Shown here piece by piece: positions 31,161 to 43,900 of a stretch of DNA of 64,000 nucleotides. Source of the stretch: Phymatolithon calcareum (taxonomy: Eukaryota > Rhodophyta > Florideophyceae > Hapalidiales); contig OZ345357.1 of assembly GCA_977006965.1 (NCBI GenBank), forward strand, positions 1,736,001 through 1,800,000, given 5' to 3'. Each line of letters begins with the position of its first letter. The first letter of the stretch is position 1. Both the position numbers and the translations under genes were made by a program. Under the pieces are notes generated by a model. That model did not search any database, was not told the DNA's origin, and saw only the letters and a program-made list of their open reading frames with translations.

Positions 31161-34100
31161 GCCTCAGAGAAACACGACGACTACGTTGACGACTTGACAA
31201 AGGGGTCCTCAGTCAAGGTCGGCGTCGGTCGACAGTGGAGTCAGAAAACTTAGGCACAGCTGTGTGACAGTGTCGGTGACGGTGGAAGTGATACGGTGTC
31301 CAGAGCCGAGTTAGAGAGGAGTTGGTGAAGGCAAGGTTAGGGTGTTGGACGGTGGTCGTCGGGCGGAAAGTGTCGTGTCTCTCAACAGAAAGCAAGTTCG
31401 ACTGAGTGTGGGATAAGGTCTTAAGTCCAGGGCACGGAGGCTTGGGTTGCCAGCGTGCGGGAAATTATGCGAGTTGAAAAATTTGGCCGAAAAATGCAGA
31501 AAGCAGAGCAGGGCGATGCGTTGGCTTACTGAGCGCGGACGGGCTAGAGTGCAAATCAATGTGAAAAATTGAGAAAAAGTAGAGCTATTCAGACTCGGCT
31601 GTACCCGCGCTGGTAGTTTCGGAAGTCTAATTTTCAGAAATAAATTTGGACTGGCAGACCGCACATGATAAATGCTCATAGAAATTATTGGTCTTAGTGG
31701 AATGGAGGCGTGGGCGACAAGTATCAAATATTTGTTGAAAAGCAAGAAAACGCGTGCTGTCCAAAGATGAGCTTGTTCCACAATAGACCAAAGACTCCGC
31801 CTTTTTGATACGTAAGTGCCATGTGATCGGTGTAAGAGACTTGCCATTCAGATGTAAGCGGCCCTGCAAGCACTGATTCAACACTAGGCCTCGTGTGTCT
31901 CTTGTTGTGGACCCAATGGAACTCTAGCGGGGGCTCGAGTCAAACAATAGAGGCGCTGTTTTTGAAAGAAATTTCCCAGACAGCTCCAGAGAGATTAACC
32001 TGGCCACCGGTATCATGTCCAGAACAGGTATGATAGCAACACAGAATGTTTTGCCGGGCAGACTTGGTATGACAGCGTGGTAAATTCGGAAGTTGCAAAG
32101 CTATCATTGTTCGTAGGTTTGGCAGGGGTCTTTGCTGGGCCAGTGCCCGAGCACGCGCCGTGGAAGAAGAGACTGCGCCACGTCGGTGGACGCAGTCTTT
32201 TGATTGGTAGGAGTTGGTGAACAAAGATAATGACGATATTTGATATTTCGCGGCCCCAAGAGTGCGTCGTCGTCGCCCTGGTTGCACGGGAGCGCCCTCG
32301 CTGGCCGTTGCGAGAGGCTCGTGGGGCAGCGGGCAGACTGTCATACAGCAGCATTGTCACCGTTCGGCGGTATAGCGCATGGCGTTGGAAAAATTTGGGA
32401 AAAACAGAAAGTTTTGAAACGTGGCACGCCTCGAAGGCAAGAGTCATAAGCCGGATTCTATTTTAGCAATAGAATTTGTGCTGTGCTGTCAAAAAATAGA
32501 TCGCGAGCAAAGGAGCACGTACTCGAACCGACCCCTCCAGGCCCTGTATGACGCATAACCAGCCTGTCTTTCATTTTTATGATATGATTCTTCGCGATTG
32601 ATTGGACTTTGTGGGAGCAGGGGAATGTTATTCCCCTGGTGGGAGTATTTGTAACAGCACGAATCTCCACAGACTTGACAACATGACTGTTGAGCTTCAG
32701 GTGCACGGCAACGAAGGCACTTGTGATTGCGTGGCGAGCGGCATGGAGATGCTAGAAATTAGAGATCCAAACAAGCGGATTCTCCACTGTAGGAATCGCA
32801 ATACAGTAGTGCGATATTTTTTCTCCACAATGCGCACCGACTTAGGCGCATGAATATGATATCTTATCCATATTTTTTGCGAAAATATATCGGGCTGTCT
32901 CAATGGCTGTGAGAGAACTTTCACTTATTGACAGCACAAGCTTTCCCGTGCATGCAAAGGGGCGCAATGCGCACAACGATTTGGGCTTCTACTGTCAGTG
33001 TCATACCCTTTCGCTTGCGAAATTTCCCATCGTAAGGTATGATCTCTGCAACCATTCTAACACTGCCGTTTTTCCCGGGCAATATTGCAGCACCCAATTA
33101 GAGCGACTTCTTATGCCTTAAAACCTGTTATTTTTCTGACTCCCACGACTCGGCATATTATCCAATGAAAATATCGCATCTCCCTTGATACTCGGGCACG
33201 TCCTCAGCATCCAATTAAAATTGCATTCTTTCCTTAAAAACAATTAAATCGTCTGACTCTCAGACAGATAAGCACAGCTCCGTTCCGTGCCTGCAACCAT
33301 GCCTCCGCAGCAGAGAGGGGTGCTCATCAGCCCAAAACTCAAGTACTGTATCAACATTGAAGCAGAGATCAGGAAAGTTCATCAATTGAGATATCGAAGT
33401 TTATAATAGTTGATATATCAGGCAGGATTTTGGGGGAAAGCTTAGAATGTTTTGCGAGGCGAGTAGAAATATTTTAAAAATATTTTGTCTTTGATGCCCA
33501 ACCCAACTGGCGATTCTAGTCGGCAGGCAGGGCCACTGATTATCCGTTTTGCGTTAAACTCAAATATTTGGAGTTTTCATGGTTTTTGCGTTGAAAAATT
33601 CACAAGAGTAACTGATGTCCAATATGTCAGGGTACTGTTGATATATCATCTAGAGCTGAGAATGCTTTAGTGATAGATATTGATGGGCGGCCATCGCGGA
33701 TCGCACGCAGTCCGATCCGTTTCCTTTATACAGAAAAGGTTTGACTTTCTCTGGAGAAACGAGTGTTGCAGTGTCCTCTACCGTAGTTGCTCTCAATATT
33801 ATAATAGAACCGGGGGAGCGTTCAGGTACACCTGTTTATCATGGTACAGTATTTATTCGATGCTACGGTATTGAACACGCGGTTTCACGCCCATTGGCAA
33901 GGACAACGTTTTCGCTAGCCTTAATATCTCGTCAGGACAAAATTTACTGAAATGAAACAGAACGAACGTCTGTAGACAATTCAACAAAAAATGTAAGAAC
34001 CACTCTTTTTGAAGTTTACACTCGCATCCGTATTCTCGCAGTCGTCTCGATGGGAGTAGTTGCTCATGCCCAACTTCTGTGCTTGCGAGACAACCAGCGT

Positions 34101-35350
34101 CACGGGTGTGTAGAAATACCAACTCTTACTCTGAACCAAGAAACAAGAGAAGGGATTACTTTTTGCCTACTAAAGGGGACTCAATGTGAATTCACACGGC
34201 ATCAGCCTTGATGATCGTTTGCAGAACTGGGTTCCTCCGGTATCTCATCGTTTCTACGAAGAAAATGCAAACATATGAATCTCATACGGGTTGCAGGCTT
34301 GTACATGGAAGGATCACAAAACTGAGGCAATTCGAAGCTTGAGCTCATAGTCGTTCTGTTCATGGATAGAAAACAACACGAGAAATAGAGCAGTGTTGGA
34401 AGAAGACCGCTTAAAATAAATTAATTGAATCAAATGAAGTTGACTTCCAATGGTTTGCAATTATTTCGAAACACTTGTTTTTTGGAAAAAACAATCGTTC
34501 TTCACGTGACACATCATGTGTGATAGCACTGACAACTCGCAGGGACAGAGCAGCTCTGCCCTTACCAGCTACAATAACTTAAGGTACGGCCTTGTTGAGT
34601 GTTGTTGCTCAAATTCAGTTGTGCTTTCGTCTTGACATTGGAACATTGTGTCCATGCTAATCCCCGAACATCTCCAATTTCAGCTGAATGCTAAACCAGT
34701 TCAATTCATCTAGGGCTCGTTCTGTATCAGTGATTTTCTGGTTATTGAGAAATGTCTCGCTCATCGTGTCGTCCAGTGAGGATAAACACTGTGGAACCTT
34801 GTCCCTGAATCTGTGTTCGAGCTGTGTTGTAACCTTACCCTTCAGAGAAAGACTGGACTTTTTCTGAAGGTACAGCATCAATAAAAACACGGTCCCGTAC
34901 ATTGGGAATGTAGTGTAAATCGTGATCCGGCTAAACATCAGTTGAGTCGGTTCTAGAACCGTAAAAAATCGTAAATCGGATTCGCCAGTCCAAATCTTCT
35001 AATCTCTACTTTAGGAAAAACTCGCTGGCGCTGCATCTTCAGTTTCATAAGAAAAACGAGTACAATAAAATCTCTGCTGTCTTAGGTCTCCCTCTTTGGC
35101 AAGATCTTCAGATGCGTTGAAGAGTAGTCGACATTGTCGTTTATAAGCAGCTTCCACGGCCACTCTGCCGCGCTCCAGAGCCCCAAAATATTGCCAGATC
35201 ACACACACATTCGAAACTAAACGATACTCCTCCGTCTCAGTGCAGTCCATTGATTTTACTCAAATCTACTACTACTGTACTGTAGGTACTGAACAAACGA
35301 TTTCATACCGCCATTCATTCACGACAGTCAGTGCCTATCGCGGCATTCGA
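31161..35350. other. Long intergenic stretch, no recognised gene
   Basis: About 4.2 kb. The first few hundred bases hold the promoter of the HAD gene. Open frames of 134-178 codons on the minus strand (31311-31847, 31940-32344, 32013-32447) overlap each other and lack domains. The rest is AT-rich with stops in all frames. I see no transposon ends. Confidence 0.5.
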
Positions 35351-38300
35351 TCAATCCAAATAGAGCGACCCACTGAAGATAATGTCGCGCTTAATGGCCG
35401 TAATACTGCCCTCGAGCACATCCCATAGTTCAGTATAACCCACCGCCTTCGCCACAGACTGCGTATCTTTCAACAGTTCGCTCAGTCGTTTTATACAAAC
35501 CACAATATCGCCCGCTTGAACACTTGTCAAGTTCGCCAAAGACGCAAAAGTAGCACCCTGTGCCCACTTCAATACAACTTCGCACAATTCCCATCGACAA
35601 ATAGCATCTTCATAGTCCTTCGCGTCATCCCCGACATCAAAGTCGAGCCCGACACCGCACGCCTCCTGTGCCTCGCCAACACGCTGTACAACTGAACGCA
35701 TCTTGGCCCTCCCTGCCCGATACGCCTCGGAATAAACTCCATCCGTTTCCGCATTACTCGGTCCTTCATCAGAGTTCTTTTTCCGACAAACGAGCGCCGA
35801 AAGCAGCGACGCCACTTCGCATGAATCCAGGCCCTCCAGTACATTTTCCAGCACGATTTCCGTCAGCACTACAGAGTCCACTGTCGCCACCTCGCATGCA
35901 CATCGCCCCTTCAGCTGCACGCTCAATCCATCCTCCCCGACATAATGCAGTTTCTGCAACAAAACGACTCGCTTGTGATATTCCGGCAATAGTGTGGGAA
36001 TGTTACCAGCTCGAGCATACTCTTGTAGTTGTTGCACCTGAACCCGAATCTTTTCTCTTTGCACCGCCTCGGCTATTTTCACCATTCGCTCTTCAACTGC
36101 GATCGACTCCAGCACAGCTGCTGGTTCCTCAGAGGAGCACAATTCGACAATTCGCTGAAATTGCTTCCCCAACGAATCCTCTTCAATCACCATTTCGCCG
36201 CTCACCCCTCCATTTTCCTCTGAGTCACGCAACCCTTCGGCGTTAAATGCAGGAGTCGCAGCCGCTGCAATACTACTGACGGCCGGAGCAGCTCCACCAC
36301 CGCCCACGGTGAACAACAAACTAGACTTGTGAGGCTGCGGGAATCCAGTTCCTGGATTTAACCTTGCCTTCGCTGCCCAGTCTGCTACAACGCTGTCCAA
36401 ATACTGCAAAGTACCGGTAAGCGCCGCTTCAACTTCTCTTGTGCTTCCATCAATCATCCATTGTCGCACAGCTTCCGTCTGTTTCTTCTCACGCGATTTC
36501 GGCATTGACTCTTGTAATTCGGAGAAGTACACCACCTCCTTGCTTTCAATAACGGAAAGTTTCACTTGAAGCCCACCAGAGCTGAGCACCTGCAAGCTTC
36601 GCTTCGCCTGCGGTTTACGCCAGTTTTGGGATGATGCACCGCTCGCCATACTAACCTCTTCACCCAGGTTCATAAAACAAATAGATTTCGGCAAAGTCTC
36701 AGCCTTACTTGCCCTACCGCCGATTAGCGCCACGCACAGGTCTTTCTGTGTATTATTACCACGGTGGCCGCGATTGCCATTTACGGACGACGCAAAGATG
36801 ACACCGAACGAAAGCAATCCATCTTCATTGCTCGTCACAACTACTCGCCCGGTGCAGAGAGTCTTTTGCTTTTTCTTCTGGGGATTCTTCTCCTCTTCTG
36901 ACCGGAATCGAAGTATTTTAACAATGGTGCGCGCGTAGTCTGTGAGCGAGTACGGGGCTGAAGGATCGCTTTGTTCGACATCAATGCGCGCATCGCTTCG
37001 AATTCCGTCTATGACGCTTTTTGACTTTCCGAGCGCCTCGCGTACGCGTTCCAGGGCAATGTTGACAGAGTCTATTTTCTTTTCCCCCGCCGCTTCTGAA
37101 AACGACTTCTTCATCAACTCCTCCACACGCAACTCGTCCACGCGAAGGACATTCAAAATCATGTTGTACGTCAGTCGGAAGGCCGATTTCAGCGTTATTG
37201 GTTCGCCCGTGAGTACCTCTCTCAGCTGGTGTTCAGTAAGCTCCCTTTCACCAGAGGAAAAATACAAGAAGACGTTTCCGACCTTGTCAATACCTCTACG
37301 ACCTGCCCTGCCAGCCATTTGAGTATATTCCCCAGGCTCGAGGTTTCGGAAGCGACGACCATCATTTTTCCGAACACCGGTGAAACATACAGTGCGTGCC
37401 GGCATGTTGACGCCCATGGCAAACGTCTCCGTCGCAAATAAAACGCGAACAAACCCTTCGGAAAAGAGCATTTCCGTCACCTCTTTGATGATGGGCAGAA
37501 GTCCAGAATGATGCGCCGCCATTCCGCGCTTAAGATTTTCACGCACCTGCAAAACCTGCGGGATTTGTCGATCGTCCTCTCCGAGTCGTTTCATCGCAGT
37601 TTCGAAAAACGAGTGCACACGAGCCTTGTCGGCCGCAGCCGGAAGCAGATCCATGTTGCTGAGGGACTCTACGGCGACTTCACACTTCTTTTTCGAGAAG
37701 CAGAACATCACGCAGGGTGTTTGATCATTATCACGGAAATGTTCAACAACAGGTTTCCATTCTGAATCGCCTTTGTTCATGCTATTCGAAGGCCCCGCCA
37801 TTGCCTGGGCCGCAATCCTGGTCGGCGCGTTATTTGCGCCCCATTTACCACCGCCCTTTTCCTTCAAGTCCTTGCTTCGCCCTCCACCACCACCTCGCCC
37901 TCCTCCTCGACCTCCTCGACCTCCTCGACCACCTCCTCTTCCTCCGCGCTCCCCATTAGCTCCTCCACGTCCACCACCTCGACCTCCTCCACGTCCTCCA
38001 CCTCCTTGCCGGTCGTTGCCTTGCAACTTATTGACACCAGAGGCATTCTCCTGCTCCAACATTGCAGTGCGGTACTCCGCATTAAGGAAGCGACCACCCT
38101 GATGCAAAATGACGGTTTCCTTCAGCGCTGTCGAACCAGGGATATAGCGATGTAAAAGGGAATGTTCAAGGGGAACTGGACGCTTCGATGTCGTGACGAC
38201 GGCCACTGCCCTGTCCTTCGTGCGACCGACCCAGGACGCAAACTCCAGCGCGTTGGGCACAGTTGCTGAAAGCATAATGAGGGCTACGTGAGGTGGAAGC

Positions 38301-39169
38301 ATAATAATGCTCTCCTCCCATACCACACCTCGCTCTTCATCGTTGAGATACTGAACTTCGTCAAAGACTACGAATGTAACGTCTTGGATGACATCCGAGG
38401 AACGATAGAGCATGGAACGCAGAATTTCAGTGGTCATAATCGTACATTGAGCATCAGGGTTGATGCTCACATCGCCAGTGACTAAGCCGACATCCGGGAA
38501 ACTACTGGAGAAATCGCGGTATTTCTGGTTCGATAGCGTTTTGATAGGCGAGGTGTATATCACCTTGGCACCCGCGGACGCGGCCAACTGAATCGCATAC
38601 TCCGCAACAACGGTCTTGCCAGCGCTGGTATGGGCGGCAACAAAAACACTTTCGTGACGTTCTATATGAAGAATGGCGCGTTTCTGGAAAGGATCCAACT
38701 CAAAGGGGAATTTCAGCACGGGATCCGGCAGACGGTCATGAAAGTCTCGGACGTCCGAATTGTCCAGATAAGCAAAGCGATCTCTGCCAGAGGAGGCAGC
38801 GTCAACGCGCCGTCGGCTCTCTCTGCGATCGGGGACGACAGGGACAGCGCCGGTGAGAGCCGCTTCAAGATCGGCGCTGAGCTTTTTCAGACTGGAGAGT
38901 TCACTTTCCTGGGAACTAAGCCTGAGTGGTTTTCCTGAAACGCGACCAACGGCTTTAGAGCGGGGATTTCCTCTCTTTGGAAGGGTGAGCTTCTTACCCT
39001 GAGTCGACTTGCGCGGTGGGGGACGGGGATAGGCCGGGCCGCCAGTATTGCCGGATTGCTTTGGACGGTAGTCTGAGGATGCAGGTGCAGTCTTTTCCAC
39101 AGACTGAGATTGATCGTCGATATCGAGACTGCCGAAGAGGTCGCTGAATGCCGATGCGTCGTCGCTCAT
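35351..39169 (-). CDS. Ski2-like superfamily 2 RNA helicase with RGG insert
   Basis: Helicase of the Ski2 type that feeds RNA to the exosome, or a close Ski2-clade relative. 1272 residues, ATG at 39169. Motifs in order: Walker A AHTSAGKT (about 179-186), motif II FDEVQYLND (about 269-277), motif III LSATVPNALEFASW, then an RGG-rich insert of about 45 residues (about 386-431), motif V-like GVNMPARTV and motif VI QMAGRAGRRG (about 616-625). The C-terminus carries an rRNA-processing arch-like region and the DSHCT domain (about 1085-1270, with FDVGDDAKDYEDAICRWELC). Family members have DEVH or DECH in motif II; here the His is Gln. Length is close to Ski2 (about 1250), and the ERGVVWEE context after motif II favours Ski2 over Mtr4. 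Confidence 0.88.
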   Translation of the reverse strand: MSDDASAFSDLFGSLDIDDQSQSVEKTAPASSDYRPKQSGNTGGPAYPRPPPRKSTQGKKLTLPKRGNPRSKAVGRVSGKPLRLSSQESELSSLKKLSADLEAALTGAVPVVPDRRESRRRVDAASSGRDRFAYLDNSDVRDFHDRLPDPVLKFPFELDPFQKRAILHIERHESVFVAAHTSAGKTVVAEYAIQLAASAGAKVIYTSPIKTLSNQKYRDFSSSFPDVGLVTGDVSINPDAQCTIMTTEILRSMLYRSSDVIQDVTFVVFDEVQYLNDEERGVVWEESIIMLPPHVALIMLSATVPNALEFASWVGRTKDRAVAVVTTSKRPVPLEHSLLHRYIPGSTALKETVILHQGGRFLNAEYRTAMLEQENASGVNKLQGNDRQGGGGRGGGRGGGRGGANGERGGRGGGRGGRGGRGGGRGGGGGRSKDLKEKGGGKWGANNAPTRIAAQAMAGPSNSMNKGDSEWKPVVEHFRDNDQTPCVMFCFSKKKCEVAVESLSNMDLLPAAADKARVHSFFETAMKRLGEDDRQIPQVLQVRENLKRGMAAHHSGLLPIIKEVTEMLFSEGFVRVLFATETFAMGVNMPARTVCFTGVRKNDGRRFRNLEPGEYTQMAGRAGRRGIDKVGNVFLYFSSGERELTEHQLREVLTGEPITLKSAFRLTYNMILNVLRVDELRVEELMKKSFSEAAGEKKIDSVNIALERVREALGKSKSVIDGIRSDARIDVEQSDPSAPYSLTDYARTIVKILRFRSEEEKNPQKKKQKTLCTGRVVVTSNEDGLLSFGVIFASSVNGNRGHRGNNTQKDLCVALIGGRASKAETLPKSICFMNLGEEVSMASGASSQNWRKPQAKRSLQVLSSGGLQVKLSVIESKEVVYFSELQESMPKSREKKQTEAVRQWMIDGSTREVEAALTGTLQYLDSVVADWAAKARLNPGTGFPQPHKSSLLFTVGGGGAAPAVSSIAAAATPAFNAEGLRDSEENGGVSGEMVIEEDSLGKQFQRIVELCSSEEPAAVLESIAVEERMVKIAEAVQREKIRVQVQQLQEYARAGNIPTLLPEYHKRVVLLQKLHYVGEDGLSVQLKGRCACEVATVDSVVLTEIVLENVLEGLDSCEVASLLSALVCRKKNSDEGPSNAETDGVYSEAYRAGRAKMRSVVQRVGEAQEACGVGLDFDVGDDAKDYEDAICRWELCEVVLKWAQGATFASLANLTSVQAGDIVVCIKRLSELLKDTQSVAKAVGYTELWDVLEGSITAIKRDIIFSGSLYLD

Positions 39170-39794
39170 GACGTCAAAAATTCTTGAGCAATGGAGTGCG
39201 CTGCGAAAGCTGGGAGAAGGACAAAATATTTTCCTGGCGTTTCACGACGAGTTACCTTCAGGTGGATTATATTCAGCGAATTTCTTGCGTACGCATAGCG
39301 TGGAGGCGAAAGCCAGGGATGAACAGTTTTCTCGAGAAGGTGCATGCGATCGCGCTCGGGTTCGACGGGAGTGTTGCTTCGTGTACTGGAGAGAGGGCTG
39401 TCGATCAAATGACATTCCTCAATATGCAACGTACACAAAATTGTGATTTATGCGAAAGAGTCATCTAAAAAGTACATTTTAGTGAAATATCGTACATTAA
39501 AATTTTTAATTTAAAATCAACAGAGCCGAAAATTACAAGTTAGATGAACCAAATTCAGGGCGGCGCGAGTGTCCGGCTTGCTCGCCAGTAATTCCGAAAT
39601 GGGCATCGGAAGTGAGGATTTCAAGGAATTGCTTGCGTTGTCATGATTGATACTACTGGAGGATGTTTGTCGTCCTGAATCGGATGGCGCGCGATCGCGC
39701 GACCGCTGCCGTACTCCTGAGGGATGCCGGGGCTATTCCCTGAGCGTTGTGGGTGCGGAGGACACGGACCATGGACGGGCTAGAAGAAAGAAAG

Positions 39795-39937
39795 TATCGA
39801 TCTGTGTAGGTCGGTTGTTGCTGTGAAGTATATCGATCTGTGCTTATCGGTTTTTGTTGGGAAGTTATATCGACCTGCGTGTGTCGGTTGTGCATGTGTT
39901 TATCGACCTTTGTTGGTCGGTTGTTGCACTGAAGTTG
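39795..39937. repeat. Four tandem 33-37 bp repeats with internal hairpins
   Basis: Units begin TATCGAY at 39795, 39831, 39868 and 39901, with shape TATCGACCT(N)nGGTCGGTTGTTG. Within units CGACC..GGTCG can pair into a small hairpin (clearest in the fourth). The period of about 36 also gives a 12-residue repeat on the minus strand (TDRYTSQQQP). No gene is recognised around it (39170-40390). Confidence 0.6.
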
Positions 39938-40390
39938 TGGTGGGCTGTTTGGTCTGCTGGTGTTGTTACGGAGAAGTAAACTCGCGGCTGTTGCTCGCGG
40001 TGGGGCTGCTGCCCTGTTTCTGTTGCTGTCAGGCGCTTGCGTAGTATGCGCGACAGTAACTTTCTTGGGTCCATTCTGAGTCCTTGCACTTTCAAGGTAT
40101 ACAGGTAAGTGCGCTCATCTTTCAATCCACTATTTTCCCAGTGCAATTCCGGACATGGGGCGATATCTGTTTCAAGTTTAGACCGCGGCAGTTTAATCCC
40201 GGAGAGCATGTACTCACATGTACTAAATCCAAGATTTTCTCTTCGCCCTGTTCAACCCTCCCCGTTTGACAACAATCTTTAAGACAAATGCGATGAATTC
40301 CCAAACATGTTTTATTTTCTCCAATGTATAGCTACACTATTTCAGATTTCGTTCTCGTAGTTCTCCGTCTCCGAAGGACATCTTCAAATC

Positions 40391-43300
40391 TCACTCCCCG
40401 TCTGTCACTTTCACATATGCCAAACAGTCGTCGATTTCTTCCAGCTTGACCTTCCACCCATCAATGTTTTGTGCTTCCATGGTCGCCACATTTGAGAACT
40501 TCGAAATTTCCTGCATCAAAACGAACATCCCTGACGTGTCGATGTCTGGGCTGTAAAATTGGTCTATCAGCTCGGCACAGTTCTCTTCACTTCGAAACTC
40601 AGAATCTCCGAACCTGTACATGAGGGCGAGATTAAAAATAGCAATCGGATGTTGGTCTTTTTCAATGGCTTGCTCGTAAAGCTTCTTGGCTTCCACAGCA
40701 TTCCGCTCGACTCCATTTCCGAGATCGTACGCCACTCCCAGGTTGTTCATTGCCGTACTGTTCCCGGTCGCGACAGCCTCTTCCAGTGACGAAATGTTAT
40801 CGCCCTCGGCCTGGTTTCCATTTAGTAGAACACCCATGTTACAAAGAGCTTCTGTGGACCCACGCTCGATTGCATTCGAATAGCTGTTTTTCGCATCCGA
40901 AATGTTGATAGGAACATCTGGCCCTCCCCTGTGATATATCAATCCGAGACGATTATATGCATACTCATTCAGCTTCTCCTTGTAAACTCTGATAGCGTCT
41001 TTTGGATGAATCCCAATTCCGAATGAGAGCCGAGTTTCATCTATGTGTCCGTCTGGAGTTTCAGGCATGAGGAACAGCCTTTCAAATATTTCTTGCAACC
41101 GTTTCCCATCACCATAAGTAAAAGAATTCACACAGGACGAGATCAACGCGGAGATGTGCTTCTTGTTACGAAAAGTGTAAAATCCTTTTTCGAGTAACAT
41201 CCCGAGTGGAGCACCGAAACTGCGTGGATAATCAATGCCCACTCGCACAATAGCATGTACTGCGAGCTGCCTTTGTAACAAGTCACGCGACTCCACGTAT
41301 AGACTTTGATACGCGATAGCGAGGTGGAGTGCAATTTCAAGGACATATATCGTATTCTCTTTCACAAGAATAGATTCCATTGTACAAACGGCTGCCTCCG
41401 ACACAGCATTCTCTGGCCCGTTCACATGAAACAACGAAAAGGCTTTCAGCTTCTCAAAATAATCGTGTTCCGTCGATTCCAACAAACGTCCACACTCGTC
41501 TGCCAGTAGCTGAAGATCCATTTCATTGGAAACGTCATGGGCCAACTCTCTTGGTCTTCGATTAATCAATATCTTGTACCATGAGTACATGCTGTACCAC
41601 AATCGGTCTGTATCATCACTGTTCACAGGATTCTGTTTCAGAAGAATATCGGCGAAATCTTGCAAAGCGCGTCTGTCTCCTTGTTCTGCTATGCAAGGCC
41701 CAAAAACAATCATCTCCTCGTTCTTGCGACCACCTTCAAGCGCGACCCTTCCATCCTCGTACACAGGTCCGAGCTCTTCTCTCGACTGACTATGATAGTG
41801 GGCATCCAGTGCAGAATTCAAACCCTCAATATCATCAATATCTATATATCCTCTTTCCTTGAACTCATATTGGGCAATCTCCGGCATAAATGAGGGCCAA
41901 CCAGCCCAAAATTTAAATCCCCTATAATCCGAGGGTCCAATCTTCAGAATAGGTTCGGAAAGTTGAGATTGATTCCCTTCTTCGCGGAGTGTTTCATGCT
42001 TCGAGATCCCGCGACTTAGTCTCCATCTTTTCTGTGCACACATGCTGCCCATGAATGTGTCTTTCCAACCTTGCCAGTCAAATACAACACCTTCCAATTC
42101 CATGCGCAAAGAGACCCATCTGGCCTCAACGTTCACTTCAACTGTAATCACAATTTTTTGAGGACCGCCAATCGGTGCCACTGTAAATTTCTGTACCCCA
42201 TCACTCTCGAGAGTGATCACAGTGTCATTGCTCTCCGTGCCTGTACTTTCACACTCTCCGCAATCATTGGGTTCGATTCGTACTGATGGAAAACCAAGAA
42301 TAAACAGCATCACGAGTGCTTCTGACCTTCGCAGGTCTGTGTCATTCTCTTCCAGCTCTTTTCCAACTTTCCACCGCAAGAATGATTGCATTTCCCAAAC
42401 CAGTCTCATATTCCACCTATGAGCACGGGTTTTGTCCTCCTCGATTTCCTGAAATGTGGAGCATAGCTGTGCACTGCACGGAAAGCTCAATCCCATAGTA
42501 GAAATACGTGGCGACCAGCCGGTGGTATCGTTGTCGGACTTTTCGACCCATTCTGCAAGCGCACTCCGCACAATTTCAGTGACACACCCAATGAAGCGGC
42601 TTGTTCTCATTCCGCCACGAGTAATGTTATTTGCCTGAAGTCGAGCGGTTTCGAGGTTGACCTGTTGTTGAAAAGCGGAACGCTGTCCATCTTCTTCAGT
42701 CGTGAGTTGTAAGGTCTCAAAAGAAGAATCGCTTCTGTCACCGCTCTCCAGAGAAACGTAGTTGTCCATATGAATGCTCTCTTGAAACGCTCCATTATTC
42801 AGCGACCAAACCGGACGTTGACCGCTGGGCAGGTTAAAGGGAAGTCTCTTTCGGATTTCATCAATATCTTGCTCATGATCTCCGCTTAACTGGTAGCTGA
42901 AGGTGCGGAGCAACAGGTCGTCAGTAAACCGCACACGGTGAGGACGCCTTTCGGGCTTCTTCCAGTGCACTTGGTCCTGATGCATAAGCTCGGCGAAACA
43001 AGCTAGCTGCGCAGCAGACATGTTCTCGACCGCCGTTCTCTCTTCATCATCCAACTTGTTCAAAGACGCTTTATGCCAGTCATCTCTTACAGCGTCTTTT
43101 ATTGTTGCTGCTTGACGGGCAAAGTCAAACACGTTGTCCTCGTCAGAGTCCGTGTTCTTGCACCCGTCCATTTTAAAAGGAAGGGAGTGTATTTCTCTGA
43201 CGTCAACTTTGGAGTCAATGCAGCTGTTGGGGGCAATGCAAAGCTCGTGAAACGGAGAAAACAGAGAAACAAAATTTTCTGTTGATGCTGCCTCAGTCAC

Positions 43301-43884
43301 CATCCCGTTCGTTGTGTGCATCATTGCCACAACTGCAAGATCTCGAGATTTACTCCACCTCCTTCCGCTGCGGAAGCCATCACATGTGGCGTCAGACAAA
43401 TGTTTGGTATCAGCAAGCCATCGACTTCCAAACTTTGCGAGGAATGACACTAACCAACGGACGGCGCATTCTTTCGGTAGCGTAGATCTCAAATGCGACG
43501 CAACAAATCGTGCGAAGTGACTCTGTCGTTCCTGGTCACTGTACTCAACGCGGGAATGCAAAACGAGGCGCATTGGGAGGTCATGACCAGTGATCTCATT
43601 GTCAATGAGCGAGCTGTTGACAAGCATTTCATTGTCCACTGTTCTCCCAACATCTTCCAGCTGCTCATCAATAGCATTGCTTTCTTTTTTCCAGAACAAG
43701 CAGAAGTCACGGACTCTTGACGACAAATTGGTGGGCTGCCGCTGTTTTGATGCCTTGTACCGAAGATTGATAAGACATTTTAAGGCATGAACGTTCCAGT
43801 TTCGGAACTCAGAAAGCTGCAACAGACTCCAAACCGTTCGAACAACGTGATACGCGTTGAATACTGCCACTGTGATAGCGGAAG
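40391..43884 (-). CDS. Sel1-repeat (SLR) protein, N-terminus not settled
   Basis: Large protein of about 1160 residues. Most of it has no family I recognise; the C-terminal part (about 40600-41000) has Sel1-like repeats (YNRLGLIYHRGG, EALCNMGVLLNG, TAMNNLGVAYDLG, IAIFNLALMYRFG). Sel1 repeats are alpha-solenoids that bridge partner proteins, for example in ER quality control. The frame is open back to a TAG at 43901-43903 but its first ATG is at 43627, deep inside conserved-looking sequence. A 111-nt GT-AG intron at 43885-43995 (GTAAGA ... GAGGCAG) would join this frame, in phase, to an ATG-started exon at 43996-44113 that encodes a membrane helix. That length matches the other introns here, so I favour it, but the acceptor lacks a pyrimidine tract. 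Confidence 0.65.
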
Positions 43885-43900
43885 CTGCCTCCTTGTGGTC

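Noticed and set aside
31311-31847. 178-codon minus-strand frame as a gene
   Set aside because: No domain, low-complexity composition, overlaps other equally long frames, lies in the promoter region of the HAD gene.
32380-32560. Possible structured RNA (minus strand AATCCGGCTTATGAC resembles the end of bacterial-type RNase P RNA, and GGTTCGAGT resembles a B box)
   Set aside because: The other conserved RNase P segments are not found nearby and no tRNA fold fits.
37773-38102. Proline/arginine-rich plus-strand frame opposite the helicase
   Set aside because: It is the antisense shadow of the RGG repeat.
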